DNA of 64,000 bases, taken from Collinsella aerofaciens. Its GTDB lineage: Bacteria > Actinomycetota > Coriobacteriia > Coriobacteriales > Coriobacteriaceae. The stretch covers positions 1 through 64,000 of the forward strand of contig NZ_WQPL01000024.1 in assembly GCF_018785245.1 (NCBI RefSeq), read 5' to 3'. The translations under genes and the position numbers were made by a program. The stretch's first letter is position 1, and each line of letters begins with the position of its first letter. Below are positions 17,629 to 25,112 of the stretch, piece after piece. Below the pieces are notes generated by a model. That model saw nothing but the letters and a program-made list of their open reading frames with translations, was not told the DNA's origin and did no database searches.

Positions 17629-17695
17629 AGTTGCGGTGGAATAGTTCCTGTTGGAGCCTGATAGGCCGCAAAACAGGAACTATTCCACCGCAACT
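17629..17695. repeat. TTGCGGTG palindromic repeat, copy 1
   Basis: Perfect 24-bp inverted arms (17629-17652 and 17672-17695), beginning AGTTGCGGTGGAATAGTTCC, separated by 19 nt. It lies between the convergent ModD-like gene and larE, so it may also act as a terminator. Related copies are at 39388-39456 and 54829-54895. Confidence 0.85.
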
Positions 17696-17709
17696 TATCG
17701 GGATGCGGA

Positions 17710-18588
17710 TTACTGGTTCATGGCGCCGTGAATGTAGGGGGTGACCTCGGGGGAGATATGGTCGCAGCCCAGCTCGCGCAGCGCGGACTCGATAACGGCG
17801 GGCAGCGGGGTCTTGCCCTTGTCGTCGATGGCGGCACCGCCGAGGGCGGCAATCTTGGCAACATCTGCGGGTGCGGCCTCGATATGCATGCAGCCGCCGA
17901 TCAAGCGCGCGCGTACCTGTGCCAGATCAAGATCGTGCAGGTAATCCTCGCAGGCGCGGATTAAATCGACCTTCTCGCGCGTAAGCTCCTCGCCCGTGGG
18001 AACGCGCGTGGCAAGACATGCTCCCGCCGGCAGGTTCCAAACGGGATAGCCCCATGCGCGCAGCAGCTCGCGCTCTTCGTCCTTGGTAAAGCCGACCTCC
18101 ATGAGAGGGGAGCGTACGCCGAGCTCTTTTGCCGCACGCATGCCGGGGCGGTAGTCACCGCGATCGCTTGCATTGCTGCCATCGATGACGGTGGGAAAGC
18201 CGAGCGACTTGGCGTGGTTGACGATGGCGGTAAAGCCGGCGTGCTTGCAGTGGTAGCAGCGATTGGCATCGTTGCAGGCTACCTGGGGGAGCTGCAGCTG
18301 ATCCACCGAAAGATTGAGCACGGGGAGTTTAAAATGCGGTCCTTCATTGGCTTGTCCATCAACGGACCGCTCAAACGAAGCCTGCTCGGGCGTGCCGATG
18401 AGCGGCGTGGTGAGATGGACGAGGAGGGTATTGGTAGGCATGATGCGGGCGCATACGGCGGCCAAAAAGCTGCTGTCGACGCCACCGGAAAACCCGATAG
18501 CCACGCGCCCGTATGCCAAAAGCAGCTGTTCGAGCGCCGATAGCTTGTCTTGAAGCTCCTCTGCGGGTGCCGTGGTGTCTAAAATCAT
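17710..18588 (-). CDS. larE: ATP-dependent sacrificial sulfur transferase LarE
   Basis: In the lactate racemase pathway LarE adenylates and then thiolates pyridinium-3,5-biscarboxylate mononucleotide, giving its own cysteine sulfur, to build the nickel-pincer cofactor. The 292-aa product has the PP-loop SGGVDS at 34-39, the family's CNDANRCYHCK segment at 105-115, and GACLATRVPTG with C191 in the position expected for the donor cysteine. No larA, larB or larC is present in the window, so the cofactor or the partner may be encoded elsewhere. The ATG at 18588 follows AAGGATCGTTTC. It converges on the ModD-like gene. Confidence 0.9.
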   Translation of the reverse strand: MILDTTAPAEELQDKLSALEQLLLAYGRVAIGFSGGVDSSFLAAVCARIMPTNTLLVHLTTPLIGTPEQASFERSVDGQANEGPHFKLPVLNLSVDQLQLPQVACNDANRCYHCKHAGFTAIVNHAKSLGFPTVIDGSNASDRGDYRPGMRAAKELGVRSPLMEVGFTKDEERELLRAWGYPVWNLPAGACLATRVPTGEELTREKVDLIRACEDYLHDLDLAQVRARLIGGCMHIEAAPADVAKIAALGGAAIDDKGKTPLPAVIESALRELGCDHISPEVTPYIHGAMNQ

Positions 18589-18761
18589 GAAACGATCCTT
18601 ATCGTTGAGTACTCGATTGAAAACTATAATCCTAATGCGTTACTTGCCATAAGACTTCTATCTGTGTAACGAAAGTGCAATATGGTATATACGTTATATA
18701 CAAGTTGCCAAATGCGGTAGAGTTGCGGCAATGCGACAGCGAGAGTCGATGGGGGACCGAT

Positions 18762-19412
18762 ATGATCAAGGCTGTTATTTTTGACATGGATGGAACGCTG
18801 GTCGATACCGAGCGTTTGGGGATTAAGGCCTGGAAGGCAGGCGCCGCTGAGCTGGGGCTCGCGATTGATGAAGCGCTGATCCATCAGTTTATCGGTCGCA
18901 CGCTGCCCGATGTCATGGACATCCTCGATAAGCATTACGGCAGCCACGAAACCACCGAGGCGGTCTATGTCCGCCACAAGGAGATTCGCGACGAGATGGT
19001 CAAGACCGATCTGGAGCTTAAGGCCGGCGCTGCCGAGTGCATAGACGAGCTGTTGGCTGCGGGCTATCACGTAGGCCTTGCAACGTCATCGCGCCATGTT
19101 ACGGCCGAGCGCAACCTTAAAGCATTCGGTCTTTTTGACAAGTTTGAAACGGTGACCTGCGGCGAGGACGTCGCGCACGGCAAGCCCGACCCCGAGATGT
19201 ATCTGCTTGCCTGCGAGCGCGCGGGTTTTGCCCCCGAGGAATGTGCCGTGGTCGAGGATTCGCGCAACGGCTGCGTCTCGGGCATTACGGCCGGCTGCCA
19301 TGTCTTTGCCGTTCCCGATATCGTGCCGCTGCCGCAAGACGTGGTGGATGGCTGCGAGGCCGTGCTCGATACGTTGTTCGACCTGGCGGCGTCGGTCAAG
19401 GCCGTGCGCTAG
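18762..19412 (+). CDS. HAD-superfamily hydrolase, beta-phosphoglucomutase-like
   Basis: A 216-aa subfamily IA HAD phosphatase. Motif I reads FDMDGTLVDTE at 7-17, motif II TSSRHVT near 110, and motif III/IV KPDPEMYL with VVEDSRNG. The cap domain lies between motifs I and II, as in beta-phosphoglucomutase and sugar phosphatases. The substrate is unknown. The ATG at 18762 follows GGGGGACCGAT. The open frame extends upstream to 18675 without a ribosome site. It converges on the LacI gene, with a strong shared terminator. Confidence 0.85.
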   Translation: MIKAVIFDMDGTLVDTERLGIKAWKAGAAELGLAIDEALIHQFIGRTLPDVMDILDKHYGSHETTEAVYVRHKEIRDEMVKTDLELKAGAAECIDELLAAGYHVGLATSSRHVTAERNLKAFGLFDKFETVTCGEDVAHGKPDPEMYLLACERAGFAPEECAVVEDSRNGCVSGITAGCHVFAVPDIVPLPQDVVDGCEAVLDTLFDLAASVKAVR

Positions 19413-19450
19413 ACAATTGCGGTGTTGAAACGAGCAATTGCCCACGTTTG

Positions 19451-19500
19451 CGCTTAAGCAAAAGGGGCCCGGCAATGGTCGGGCCCCTTTTGCTTAAGCG
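19451..19500. terminator. Bidirectional terminator between HAD and LacI genes
   Basis: Perfect 21-bp arms (19451-19471 and 19480-19500) beginning CGCTTAAGCAAAAGGGGCCC, with an 8-nt loop. The CCCCTTTTGC end gives a T-tract in both directions. Confidence 0.85.
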
Positions 19501-19525
19501 GCGACATAGCATACTTGCGGGCGTG

Positions 19526-20638
19526 CTATAGATACGCGCCGAGGTTGATGGCCGTGGCGTCGGTCTGGGTGCTTGCCTGGGTGCTGGCGCGCTCCAGTAG
19601 GAACGGACGTACCAGTTCTTGGCGGTTGATATCCTCGGCGGCGGTGACTGCGGTGACGGTGCGCGCTGCAGAGCCGACGCGGATATGCTTGGTCTTTGCC
19701 GGGGTCTTGTTCTCGATTTGCTCCATGAGCAATTGAACGCCCTTGCGGCCAATCTCGTAGCCCGGGGGCGCTACCGTAGTGAGCGGGACCGATCCGCTCC
19801 AAGCGAGCGGGTTGCCATCGCAGCCTGCTACGCGTACCTGCTCGGGGACAGAGATGCCCTTGTCGACCAGTGCCGAAACGACACCCGAGGCCAGCACGTC
19901 GGTCAGACCGACGACAAAATCGGGGCGTTCGTCGGCGGGGCGCGCGGCGATTTGGGCGCCGATGCCGTAGCCGTCGGCGGCGGTATTCCATTCGCCAGCG
20001 TCGATGACTTCGATCTTGATATCGGGGTGCAGAGCGAGCGCCTTATGAATGCCAAGGACGCGCAGGGTGAGTTGCATAAATGCTGCTCGGCCGACGACGA
20101 CAATATGGTGCGCGCCGCGGGCGATGGCGAGTTCGGCAATGATGCGACCCTGGGCCTCGTTGTCGGCCACTACATAGTAGCCGGGCTCGGAGCAATGGAT
20201 GTCCAGGTGGACGATCGGCACGGGCATCTTGGCCATGGCGGGGTGCCAGTCGGGGGATGCCATGGGCTGAACCATGACGCCGGACATCTGGGTGCCCATA
20301 AAGTAGCGCAGGTAATGGTCCTCGAGAATATCGTCGTTATCGGCGTTGGCGATGAGCAAGTCGTAGCCGTGCTTGCGGGCCTCGTTGTGGGCGCCGCTGG
20401 CGATTTGGAGTGAAAAGCCGTGGTCGAGACGGGGGAGCACCAGGCCAAAGGACTTGGTGGCGCCGCCCGCGAGCTGACGAGCGCTTTGGTTGGGCAGGTA
20501 GCCAAGGCGATTGATGGTCTCGTTGATGAGCTTGAGGGTCTCGGGGCGCAGCTTTTCGGGGTGGTTGAGCGCGTTGGAAACCGTGCCCAGCGAAACCCCG
20601 GCCTCGCGCGCGACGTCGCTGATTTTTACCTTTGCCAT
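19526..20638 (-). CDS. LacI-family transcriptional regulator
   Basis: A 370-aa regulator. The N-terminal helix-turn-helix reads VKISDVAREAGVSLGTVSNA, followed by the hinge helix NQSARQLAGG. A periplasmic-binding-protein-like sensor domain fills the rest, with GRIIAELAIARGAHHIVVVG and VVGLTDVLASGVVSAL typical of it. It probably senses a sugar or a sugar phosphate. The ATG at 20638 has AAAGGGGCCGCT upstream. It is not divergent from an obvious sugar operon. Its nearest other neighbour, glmS, lies 312 bp away and has operator-like repeats upstream, so it or an unlinked gene may be the target. Confidence 0.9.
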   Translation of the reverse strand: MAKVKISDVAREAGVSLGTVSNALNHPEKLRPETLKLINETINRLGYLPNQSARQLAGGATKSFGLVLPRLDHGFSLQIASGAHNEARKHGYDLLIANADNDDILEDHYLRYFMGTQMSGVMVQPMASPDWHPAMAKMPVPIVHLDIHCSEPGYYVVADNEAQGRIIAELAIARGAHHIVVVGRAAFMQLTLRVLGIHKALALHPDIKIEVIDAGEWNTAADGYGIGAQIAARPADERPDFVVGLTDVLASGVVSALVDKGISVPEQVRVAGCDGNPLAWSGSVPLTTVAPPGYEIGRKGVQLLMEQIENKTPAKTKHIRVGSAARTVTAVTAAEDINRQELVRPFLLERASTQASTQTDATAINLGAYL

Positions 20639-20695
20639 AGCGGCCCCTTTGATGCGTTTCAAGTACAAGCCAGATTGTAGCATCCCAAACCTTCC

Positions 20696-20732
20696 AAAAA
20701 GGGACAGGTTTATTTTGGCAGGTTTTATCTGG
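20696..20732. repeat. 37-bp GGGACAG repeat, left copy flanking glmS
   Basis: It begins AAAAAGGGACAGGTTTATTT. Its reverse complement recurs at 22873-22909 with 36 of 37 matches, on the other side of glmS. Confidence 0.85.
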
Positions 20733-20753
20733 GAAAACGCCGTTGCCAGCGCG

Positions 20754-20790
20754 ACCACCACGAAGGGGACAGGCACCTTTGCAGTGGTTT
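20754..20790. repeat. CCACCAC-GGGACAG repeat
   Basis: It begins ACCACCACGAAGGGGACAGG and is nearly the reverse complement of the element at 52395-52434. It lies between the 37-bp repeat and the glmS upstream region. Confidence 0.7.
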
Positions 20791-20816
20791 GGACCGGCTG
20801 GGCATGTGTGCATCGG

Positions 20817-20840
20817 GTGGTATCTAAGTTGAGATACCAC
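20817..20840. promoter_or_regulatory. Operator-like inverted repeat upstream of glmS
   Basis: GTGGTATCT and AGATACCAC form perfect 9-bp arms around a 6-nt loop. A further TGGTATATCA lies at 20844-20853, and TACAAT (20871-20876) is a possible -10. GntR-type amino-sugar regulators bind TGGTATAGACCA-like sites, so this is a candidate operator. The loop spacing is unusual for them. Confidence 0.4.
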
Positions 20841-20950
20841 TTCTGGTATATCAGCTTGCGCTTGCGTGAGTACAATACTCGAACGTTATACGTCTCAGCG
20901 CCCCCTGTGCGTGGACGTCTTGCAGTCACGCGAACGAAGGGATTTATCCT

Positions 20951-22798
20951 ATGTGCGGAATTGTCGGCTACACCGGCTCTGATATTGCAAAGAACATCCT
21001 GGTCACGGGCCTCAAGCGTATGGAGTATCGCGGCTATGACTCTTCGGGCGTCGCGCTCGAGGTGGGCGAGGGCGCCGCGGCGCACCTCGACGTCATCCGC
21101 CGCGTGGGCAAGGTCGCGGGCCTGGAGAGCGAGCTTGCCAACATCGACAGCGACGCTACCTGCGGTATCGGTCACACCCGTTGGGCCACCCACGGCAAGC
21201 CCTCCGTCGTTAACGCTCACCCCCACACCAGCTGCGACGGTCGAATCGCCATCGTCCACAACGGCATCATCGAGAACTTCGCTGAGCTGCGCGAAGAGCT
21301 GGAGGGCCGCGGCCATCACTTTAAGAGCGAGACCGATACCGAGGTCTTCGCGCATCTGATCGAAGAGGCTTATGCCGAGACGCACGACCTGATGGCCTCC
21401 GTGCGCGAGGCGTGCACCCACGTGGTCGGTGCCTATGGTCTGGCCGCCGTGTGCGCTGACGAGCCCGGCGTGATCGCCGTGGCCCGCAAGGATTCCCCGA
21501 TCGTGGTCGGCGCGGGCGAGACCGGTTCCTACGTTGCCTCTGACGTGATTGCACTCATCGACGCCACCCGCGATGTCGTGGTGCTCGAGGACGGTCAGTT
21601 TGCCAAGCTCACGCCCGCAGGCGTCGAGTACACCGACGAGGCTGGCAACGTTATCGAGCCCAAGGTCACCCACATCGACTGGGACCTGGACATGGCAGAA
21701 AAGGGCGGTTATCCCGACTTTATGCTCAAGGAGATCCACGAGCAGCCGCGCGTCGTGCGCGACACGCTGGTCGGTCGTATGACGCCGGCCGGCGAGCTCG
21801 ATATTGACGAGCTGGGCCTTTCGCTCGAGGAGCTCAACGACATCGACCGCGTCTACGTGATCGCTTGCGGCACCAGCTATCACGCTGGCCTCATTGCTAA
21901 GAATCTCATTGAGGGCTGGGCTCGCATCCCCACCGAGGTTGAGGCGGCCAGCGAGTTCCGTTATCGCAATCCCATCATCACGCCGACGACGCTCGTCGTT
22001 GCCGTGTCCCAGTCGGGCGAGACGGCCGATACCCTTGCCGCCATTCGCGATGCGCGCATCAAGGGTGCCAAGGTCTTTGGCATCACCAACGTGGTGGGCA
22101 GCCCCGTGGCGCGCGAGAGCGACGGCGTCATCTATACCAAGGCCAACAAGGAGATCGCGGTCGCCTCGACCAAGAGCTTCATCGGCCAGGTTGTGAGCCT
22201 CACGCTGCTGGCTCTGCTGCTGGCGCAGGTCAAGTACCGTCTGACCACCAAGCAAGCGCGCATGATGTTCCGCGAGCTTTCCGATACGGCCGAGCAGATC
22301 CAGTGGATTTTGGACACGCAGACCGAGGCCGTGCACGAGGCCGCCCTGCTATGCAAGGACGCGCAGTCGGCGCTGTTCGTGGGACGCGGTATGGGCGCTG
22401 CCATCTCCTACGAGGGCGCACTCAAGCTCAAGGAGGTCAGCTACCTGCACGCCGAGGCGTATGCTGCCGGCGAGATGAAGCATGGCCCCATCGCGCTGAT
22501 CGATCCGGGCTTCCCCGTCATCGCCGTGGCCACCAAGAGCGCCACCTACGACAAGACCGTGTCGAACCTTATGGAGTGCAAGGCGCGCGGTGCCAAGGTC
22601 ATCGTCGTTGCCACCGAGGGCGACGAGGAGATCAACAAGATTGCCGACTGCATCATCCGCGTGCCGGCAGTCCGCGACGTGTTCAGCCCCATCACGGCGA
22701 GTGTCCCGCTGCAGCTGCTCGCCCGCGAGGTCGCCATCCTGCGCGGCTGCGACGTCGACCAGCCCCGTAACCTGGCCAAGAGCGTCACGGTAGAGTAG
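20951..22798 (+). CDS. glmS: Glutamine-fructose-6-phosphate aminotransferase (isomerizing)
   Basis: The first committed step of amino-sugar synthesis: fructose 6-phosphate and glutamine give glucosamine 6-phosphate for peptidoglycan. The 615-aa product starts MCGIVGYTG with C2 as the glutaminase nucleophile. The N-terminal glutaminase domain runs to about 240 (HTRWATHGKPS, HNGIIENF). Two SIS domains follow (SQSGETADT, STKSFIGQV), and the C-terminus DQPRNLAKSVTVE is the conserved catalytic tail. Length is standard. I see no glmS ribozyme upstream. Operator-like repeats and a candidate promoter lie at 20817-20876. It is flanked by inverted copies of a 37-bp repeat. Confidence 0.97.
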   Translation: MCGIVGYTGSDIAKNILVTGLKRMEYRGYDSSGVALEVGEGAAAHLDVIRRVGKVAGLESELANIDSDATCGIGHTRWATHGKPSVVNAHPHTSCDGRIAIVHNGIIENFAELREELEGRGHHFKSETDTEVFAHLIEEAYAETHDLMASVREACTHVVGAYGLAAVCADEPGVIAVARKDSPIVVGAGETGSYVASDVIALIDATRDVVVLEDGQFAKLTPAGVEYTDEAGNVIEPKVTHIDWDLDMAEKGGYPDFMLKEIHEQPRVVRDTLVGRMTPAGELDIDELGLSLEELNDIDRVYVIACGTSYHAGLIAKNLIEGWARIPTEVEAASEFRYRNPIITPTTLVVAVSQSGETADTLAAIRDARIKGAKVFGITNVVGSPVARESDGVIYTKANKEIAVASTKSFIGQVVSLTLLALLLAQVKYRLTTKQARMMFRELSDTAEQIQWILDTQTEAVHEAALLCKDAQSALFVGRGMGAAISYEGALKLKEVSYLHAEAYAAGEMKHGPIALIDPGFPVIAVATKSATYDKTVSNLMECKARGAKVIVVATEGDEEINKIADCIIRVPAVRDVFSPITASVPLQLLAREVAILRGCDVDQPRNLAKSVTVE

Positions 22799-22821
22799 TT
22801 GGTTCCGCCGTTCTAGCGACT

Positions 22822-22864
22822 AAGGCCCGGCTCTGCGTCATTAGACGGAGCCGGGCCCTTTTTT
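22822..22864 (+). terminator. Terminator of glmS
   Basis: GGCCCGGCTC and GAGCCGGGCC pair around a 14-nt loop, followed by CTTTTTT. Confidence 0.9.
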
Positions 22865-22872
22865 GCATTTGA

Positions 22873-22909
22873 CCAGATAAAACCTGCCAAAATGAACCTG
22901 TCCCTTTTT
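22873..22909. repeat. 37-bp GGGACAG repeat, right copy flanking glmS
   Basis: It begins CCAGATAAAACCTGCCAAAA and is the inverted partner of 20696-20732, with one mismatch. Its right end lies seven bases before the stop of the GntR gene. Confidence 0.85.
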
Positions 22910-22915
22910 GGCAGG

Positions 22916-23647
22916 TTAGCGGAGCTTGCTGGTCTCGAAGTACTCGGGGAACTGGTCCAGAACCTCGGTTTGGTTGCGGAACATCATGTGCAGGTGCTTG
23001 CTGACCAAAAAGCTCGCTTCGATGGGGTCGCGACCGGCGATGGCGCGGCGAATCTGCTTGTGCTCGTTCACGATGTCCTGATTGTCGAGAACCTGCGTGG
23101 CGGCGCGCAGCCAGCGGAAGCGCTCCAGGTCGGCATTGGTCTCTTCGAGCCACGACCACACGGTGCTGCGACATGCGATGCTAAAAATCATGTGATGCAT
23201 GAGGTTGTCGCTCAAAAAGAAGCCGATGCGATCCTCTTCGGCCATGGCTTTTTCCTGCAGCACGATGGCGCGGTCGAGCTGCTCGATGCCGGCCGACGTG
23301 GCTCGCGCACAGCACTCCACGATCACCTGCTTTTCCAGATGCTCGCGGATGTAACAGGCACTCTCGGCAAGGGTGAGGTTGATGGGTGAGACGTAGGTGC
23401 CGCTCTGGGGCACGGTGCGCACCAGGCCCTCTTGCGCCAGACGCACCAGTGCCTCGCGCACGGGCGTGCGACCCATATCTAGGTCGTCGCAAAGCTGCTT
23501 GACGCCCAGCTTTTCGCCCGGCTTGTAGTCCAGGTAGACGATTTTGCGTCGAATGGTGTGATAGGACTGGTCCTGTAGGCTCGTTTCCTGCTCGCCGACG
23601 TGCATCGATTCTTCCATAGCGCCTCGCAACTGTTCTATCAAACTCAT
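22916..23647 (-). CDS. GntR-family transcriptional regulator, FadR/FCD group
   Basis: A 243-aa regulator. The winged helix spans about residues 25-95 (YHTIRRKIVYLDYKPGEKLG, then MGRTPVREALVRLAQEGLV), and an all-helical FCD ligand-binding domain fills the rest. FCD regulators sense small organic acids. The gene is divergent from the YeiH-family exporter, with 163 bp between the starts, so the exporter is a reasonable target. The ATG at 23647 lies in a TATGAG context with a weak ribosome site. The stop is at the edge of the inverted 37-bp repeat. Confidence 0.9.
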   Translation of the reverse strand: MSLIEQLRGAMEESMHVGEQETSLQDQSYHTIRRKIVYLDYKPGEKLGVKQLCDDLDMGRTPVREALVRLAQEGLVRTVPQSGTYVSPINLTLAESACYIREHLEKQVIVECCARATSAGIEQLDRAIVLQEKAMAEEDRIGFFLSDNLMHHMIFSIACRSTVWSWLEETNADLERFRWLRAATQVLDNQDIVNEHKQIRRAIAGRDPIEASFLVSKHLHMMFRNQTEVLDQFPEYFETSKLR

Positions 23648-23810
23648 ATGTCAGTTGTTAATTATGCCGCGAATCAGCTCTCCGCGGTGGGTAATTCGGC
23701 TGTTGCCTGAGAACTATTGCGGCATCTTAGTCTGTGTTTGCGCAAGGCTGCGCTCAATGTTGCCGTATCATAAGCCGTCGCAAACGTGAAATAGAAAGAA
23801 GGAATCCCAT

Positions 23811-24845
23811 ATGCAACTGGCAAACATCGTACGCGAGCGCTGGAAAGGCGTCTTGTTCTGCCTGATCATCGCCATTCCCGCGACGTTGCTCGGCAAACAA
23901 ATTGAGGTGGTCGGCGGTCCGGTGTTTGCCATCCTCTTTGGCATGGTCCTGGCGCTCGTCTTTCCCAAGAATCGTCGCGAACAGCTCACCGCCGGCGTTA
24001 CCTATACGTCCAAAAAAGTCTTGCAGTACGCGGTTATCCTGCTTGGCTTTGGCATGAACCTCTCCCAGATTCTGTCCAAGGGCGCCCAGTCGCTACCGAT
24101 TATCGTGGCAACAATCTCGACCTCGCTTGTCATCGCCTTTGTGCTCTGCCGCGTTATGAACGTGCCGGGCAAGATCGCGACGCTTGTGGGTGTGGGTTCG
24201 TCGATTTGCGGCGGTTCTGCCATCGCCGCGACCGCGCCCGTCATCGATGCCGACGATCGCGAGATTGCCCAGGCTATTTCGGTCATCTTCCTGTTTAACG
24301 TTATCGCGGCGCTCGTGTTTCCAACGCTCGGCGGCATGCTCGGGCTGACCAACGAGGGCTTTGGCCTGTTTGCCGGTACCGCCATCAACGACACCTCGTC
24401 CGTAACGGCTGCGGCGAGCGCTTGGGACAGCATGCATCCCGGCGCCAATGTGCTCGAGAGCGCCACAGTGGTCAAGCTCACCAGGACGCTGGCCATTATT
24501 CCCATCACGTTGGTCCTCGCATGCTGGCAGATGCATCTGGCACGCAAGGCCGGTGGCGACGCTAAGAGCACGTTCTCGCTTAAACGCGCGTTTCCCATGT
24601 TTGTGCTGTTCTTTGTGCTGGCGAGCGTGATCACCACGGTGTTTCAGCTTCCTGTGTCCATCACGGCGCCCATCAAGGAGCTGTCGAAGTTCTTTATTGT
24701 GATGGCCATGGCGGCTATTGGTTTTAATACCGATATCGTCGAGCTGGTCAAAAAGGGCGGCAAGCCCATCGCGCTGGGCTTTTGCTGCTGGATTGGCATT
24801 GCGTGCATGAGTTTGGGAATGCAGCACGTGCTGGGAATCTGGTAG
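23811..24845 (+). CDS. YeiH-family putative sulfate/anion exporter
   Basis: A 344-aa integral membrane protein of the UPF0324/YeiH family with about ten hydrophobic segments. Family features visible are the ILFGMVLALVFPKN stretch near 40, LLGFGMNLSQIL, GVGSSICGGSAIAATAPVID near 120-140, and GTAINDTSSVTAAASAWD near 190. Members are annotated as sulfate exporters from limited evidence. The ATG at 23811 follows AGAAAGAAGGAATCCCAT, a good ribosome site. A GntR regulator sits divergently upstream. Confidence 0.87.
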   Translation: MQLANIVRERWKGVLFCLIIAIPATLLGKQIEVVGGPVFAILFGMVLALVFPKNRREQLTAGVTYTSKKVLQYAVILLGFGMNLSQILSKGAQSLPIIVATISTSLVIAFVLCRVMNVPGKIATLVGVGSSICGGSAIAATAPVIDADDREIAQAISVIFLFNVIAALVFPTLGGMLGLTNEGFGLFAGTAINDTSSVTAAASAWDSMHPGANVLESATVVKLTRTLAIIPITLVLACWQMHLARKAGGDAKSTFSLKRAFPMFVLFFVLASVITTVFQLPVSITAPIKELSKFFIVMAMAAIGFNTDIVELVKKGGKPIALGFCCWIGIACMSLGMQHVLGIW

Positions 24846-24897
24846 AGAAGTAGCTTGTTTGCGTGCTGCGTGTTGGTGAGCGCATTCTCACGGTGGA

Positions 24898-24986
24898 GCG
24901 ATAGGAGCTCTTGCGGGTATGGCTTGTCCGCAGGTTTATAAGTCCCGAAGAGCTCTTATCGCCCCGCCAGGATGGCGATGCGGGGC
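24898..24986 (+). other. Structured intergenic element after yeiH
   Basis: A 15-bp stem with one mismatch (24898-24912 and 24948-24962, GCGATAGGAGCTCTT) encloses a small GCGG/CCGC hairpin. A second hairpin, GCCCCGC-N12-GCGGGGC, overlaps its base at 24961-24986. There is no U-tract after either stem. It could be a leader RNA for the next gene, 127 bp downstream, or a mobile palindrome. I recognise no RNA family. Confidence 0.4.
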
Positions 24987-25112
24987 AACACCTATACTCG
25001 CAGGACGGCGCTTTCTGCCCTATAGTGTTTGGTGAGCAATATCGTTCAATTTTGAAACACTCGGTCGTGCGACCGTCGGCGGTTGCACGTCGCTGCGGAC
25101 AGGGGGCAAATC

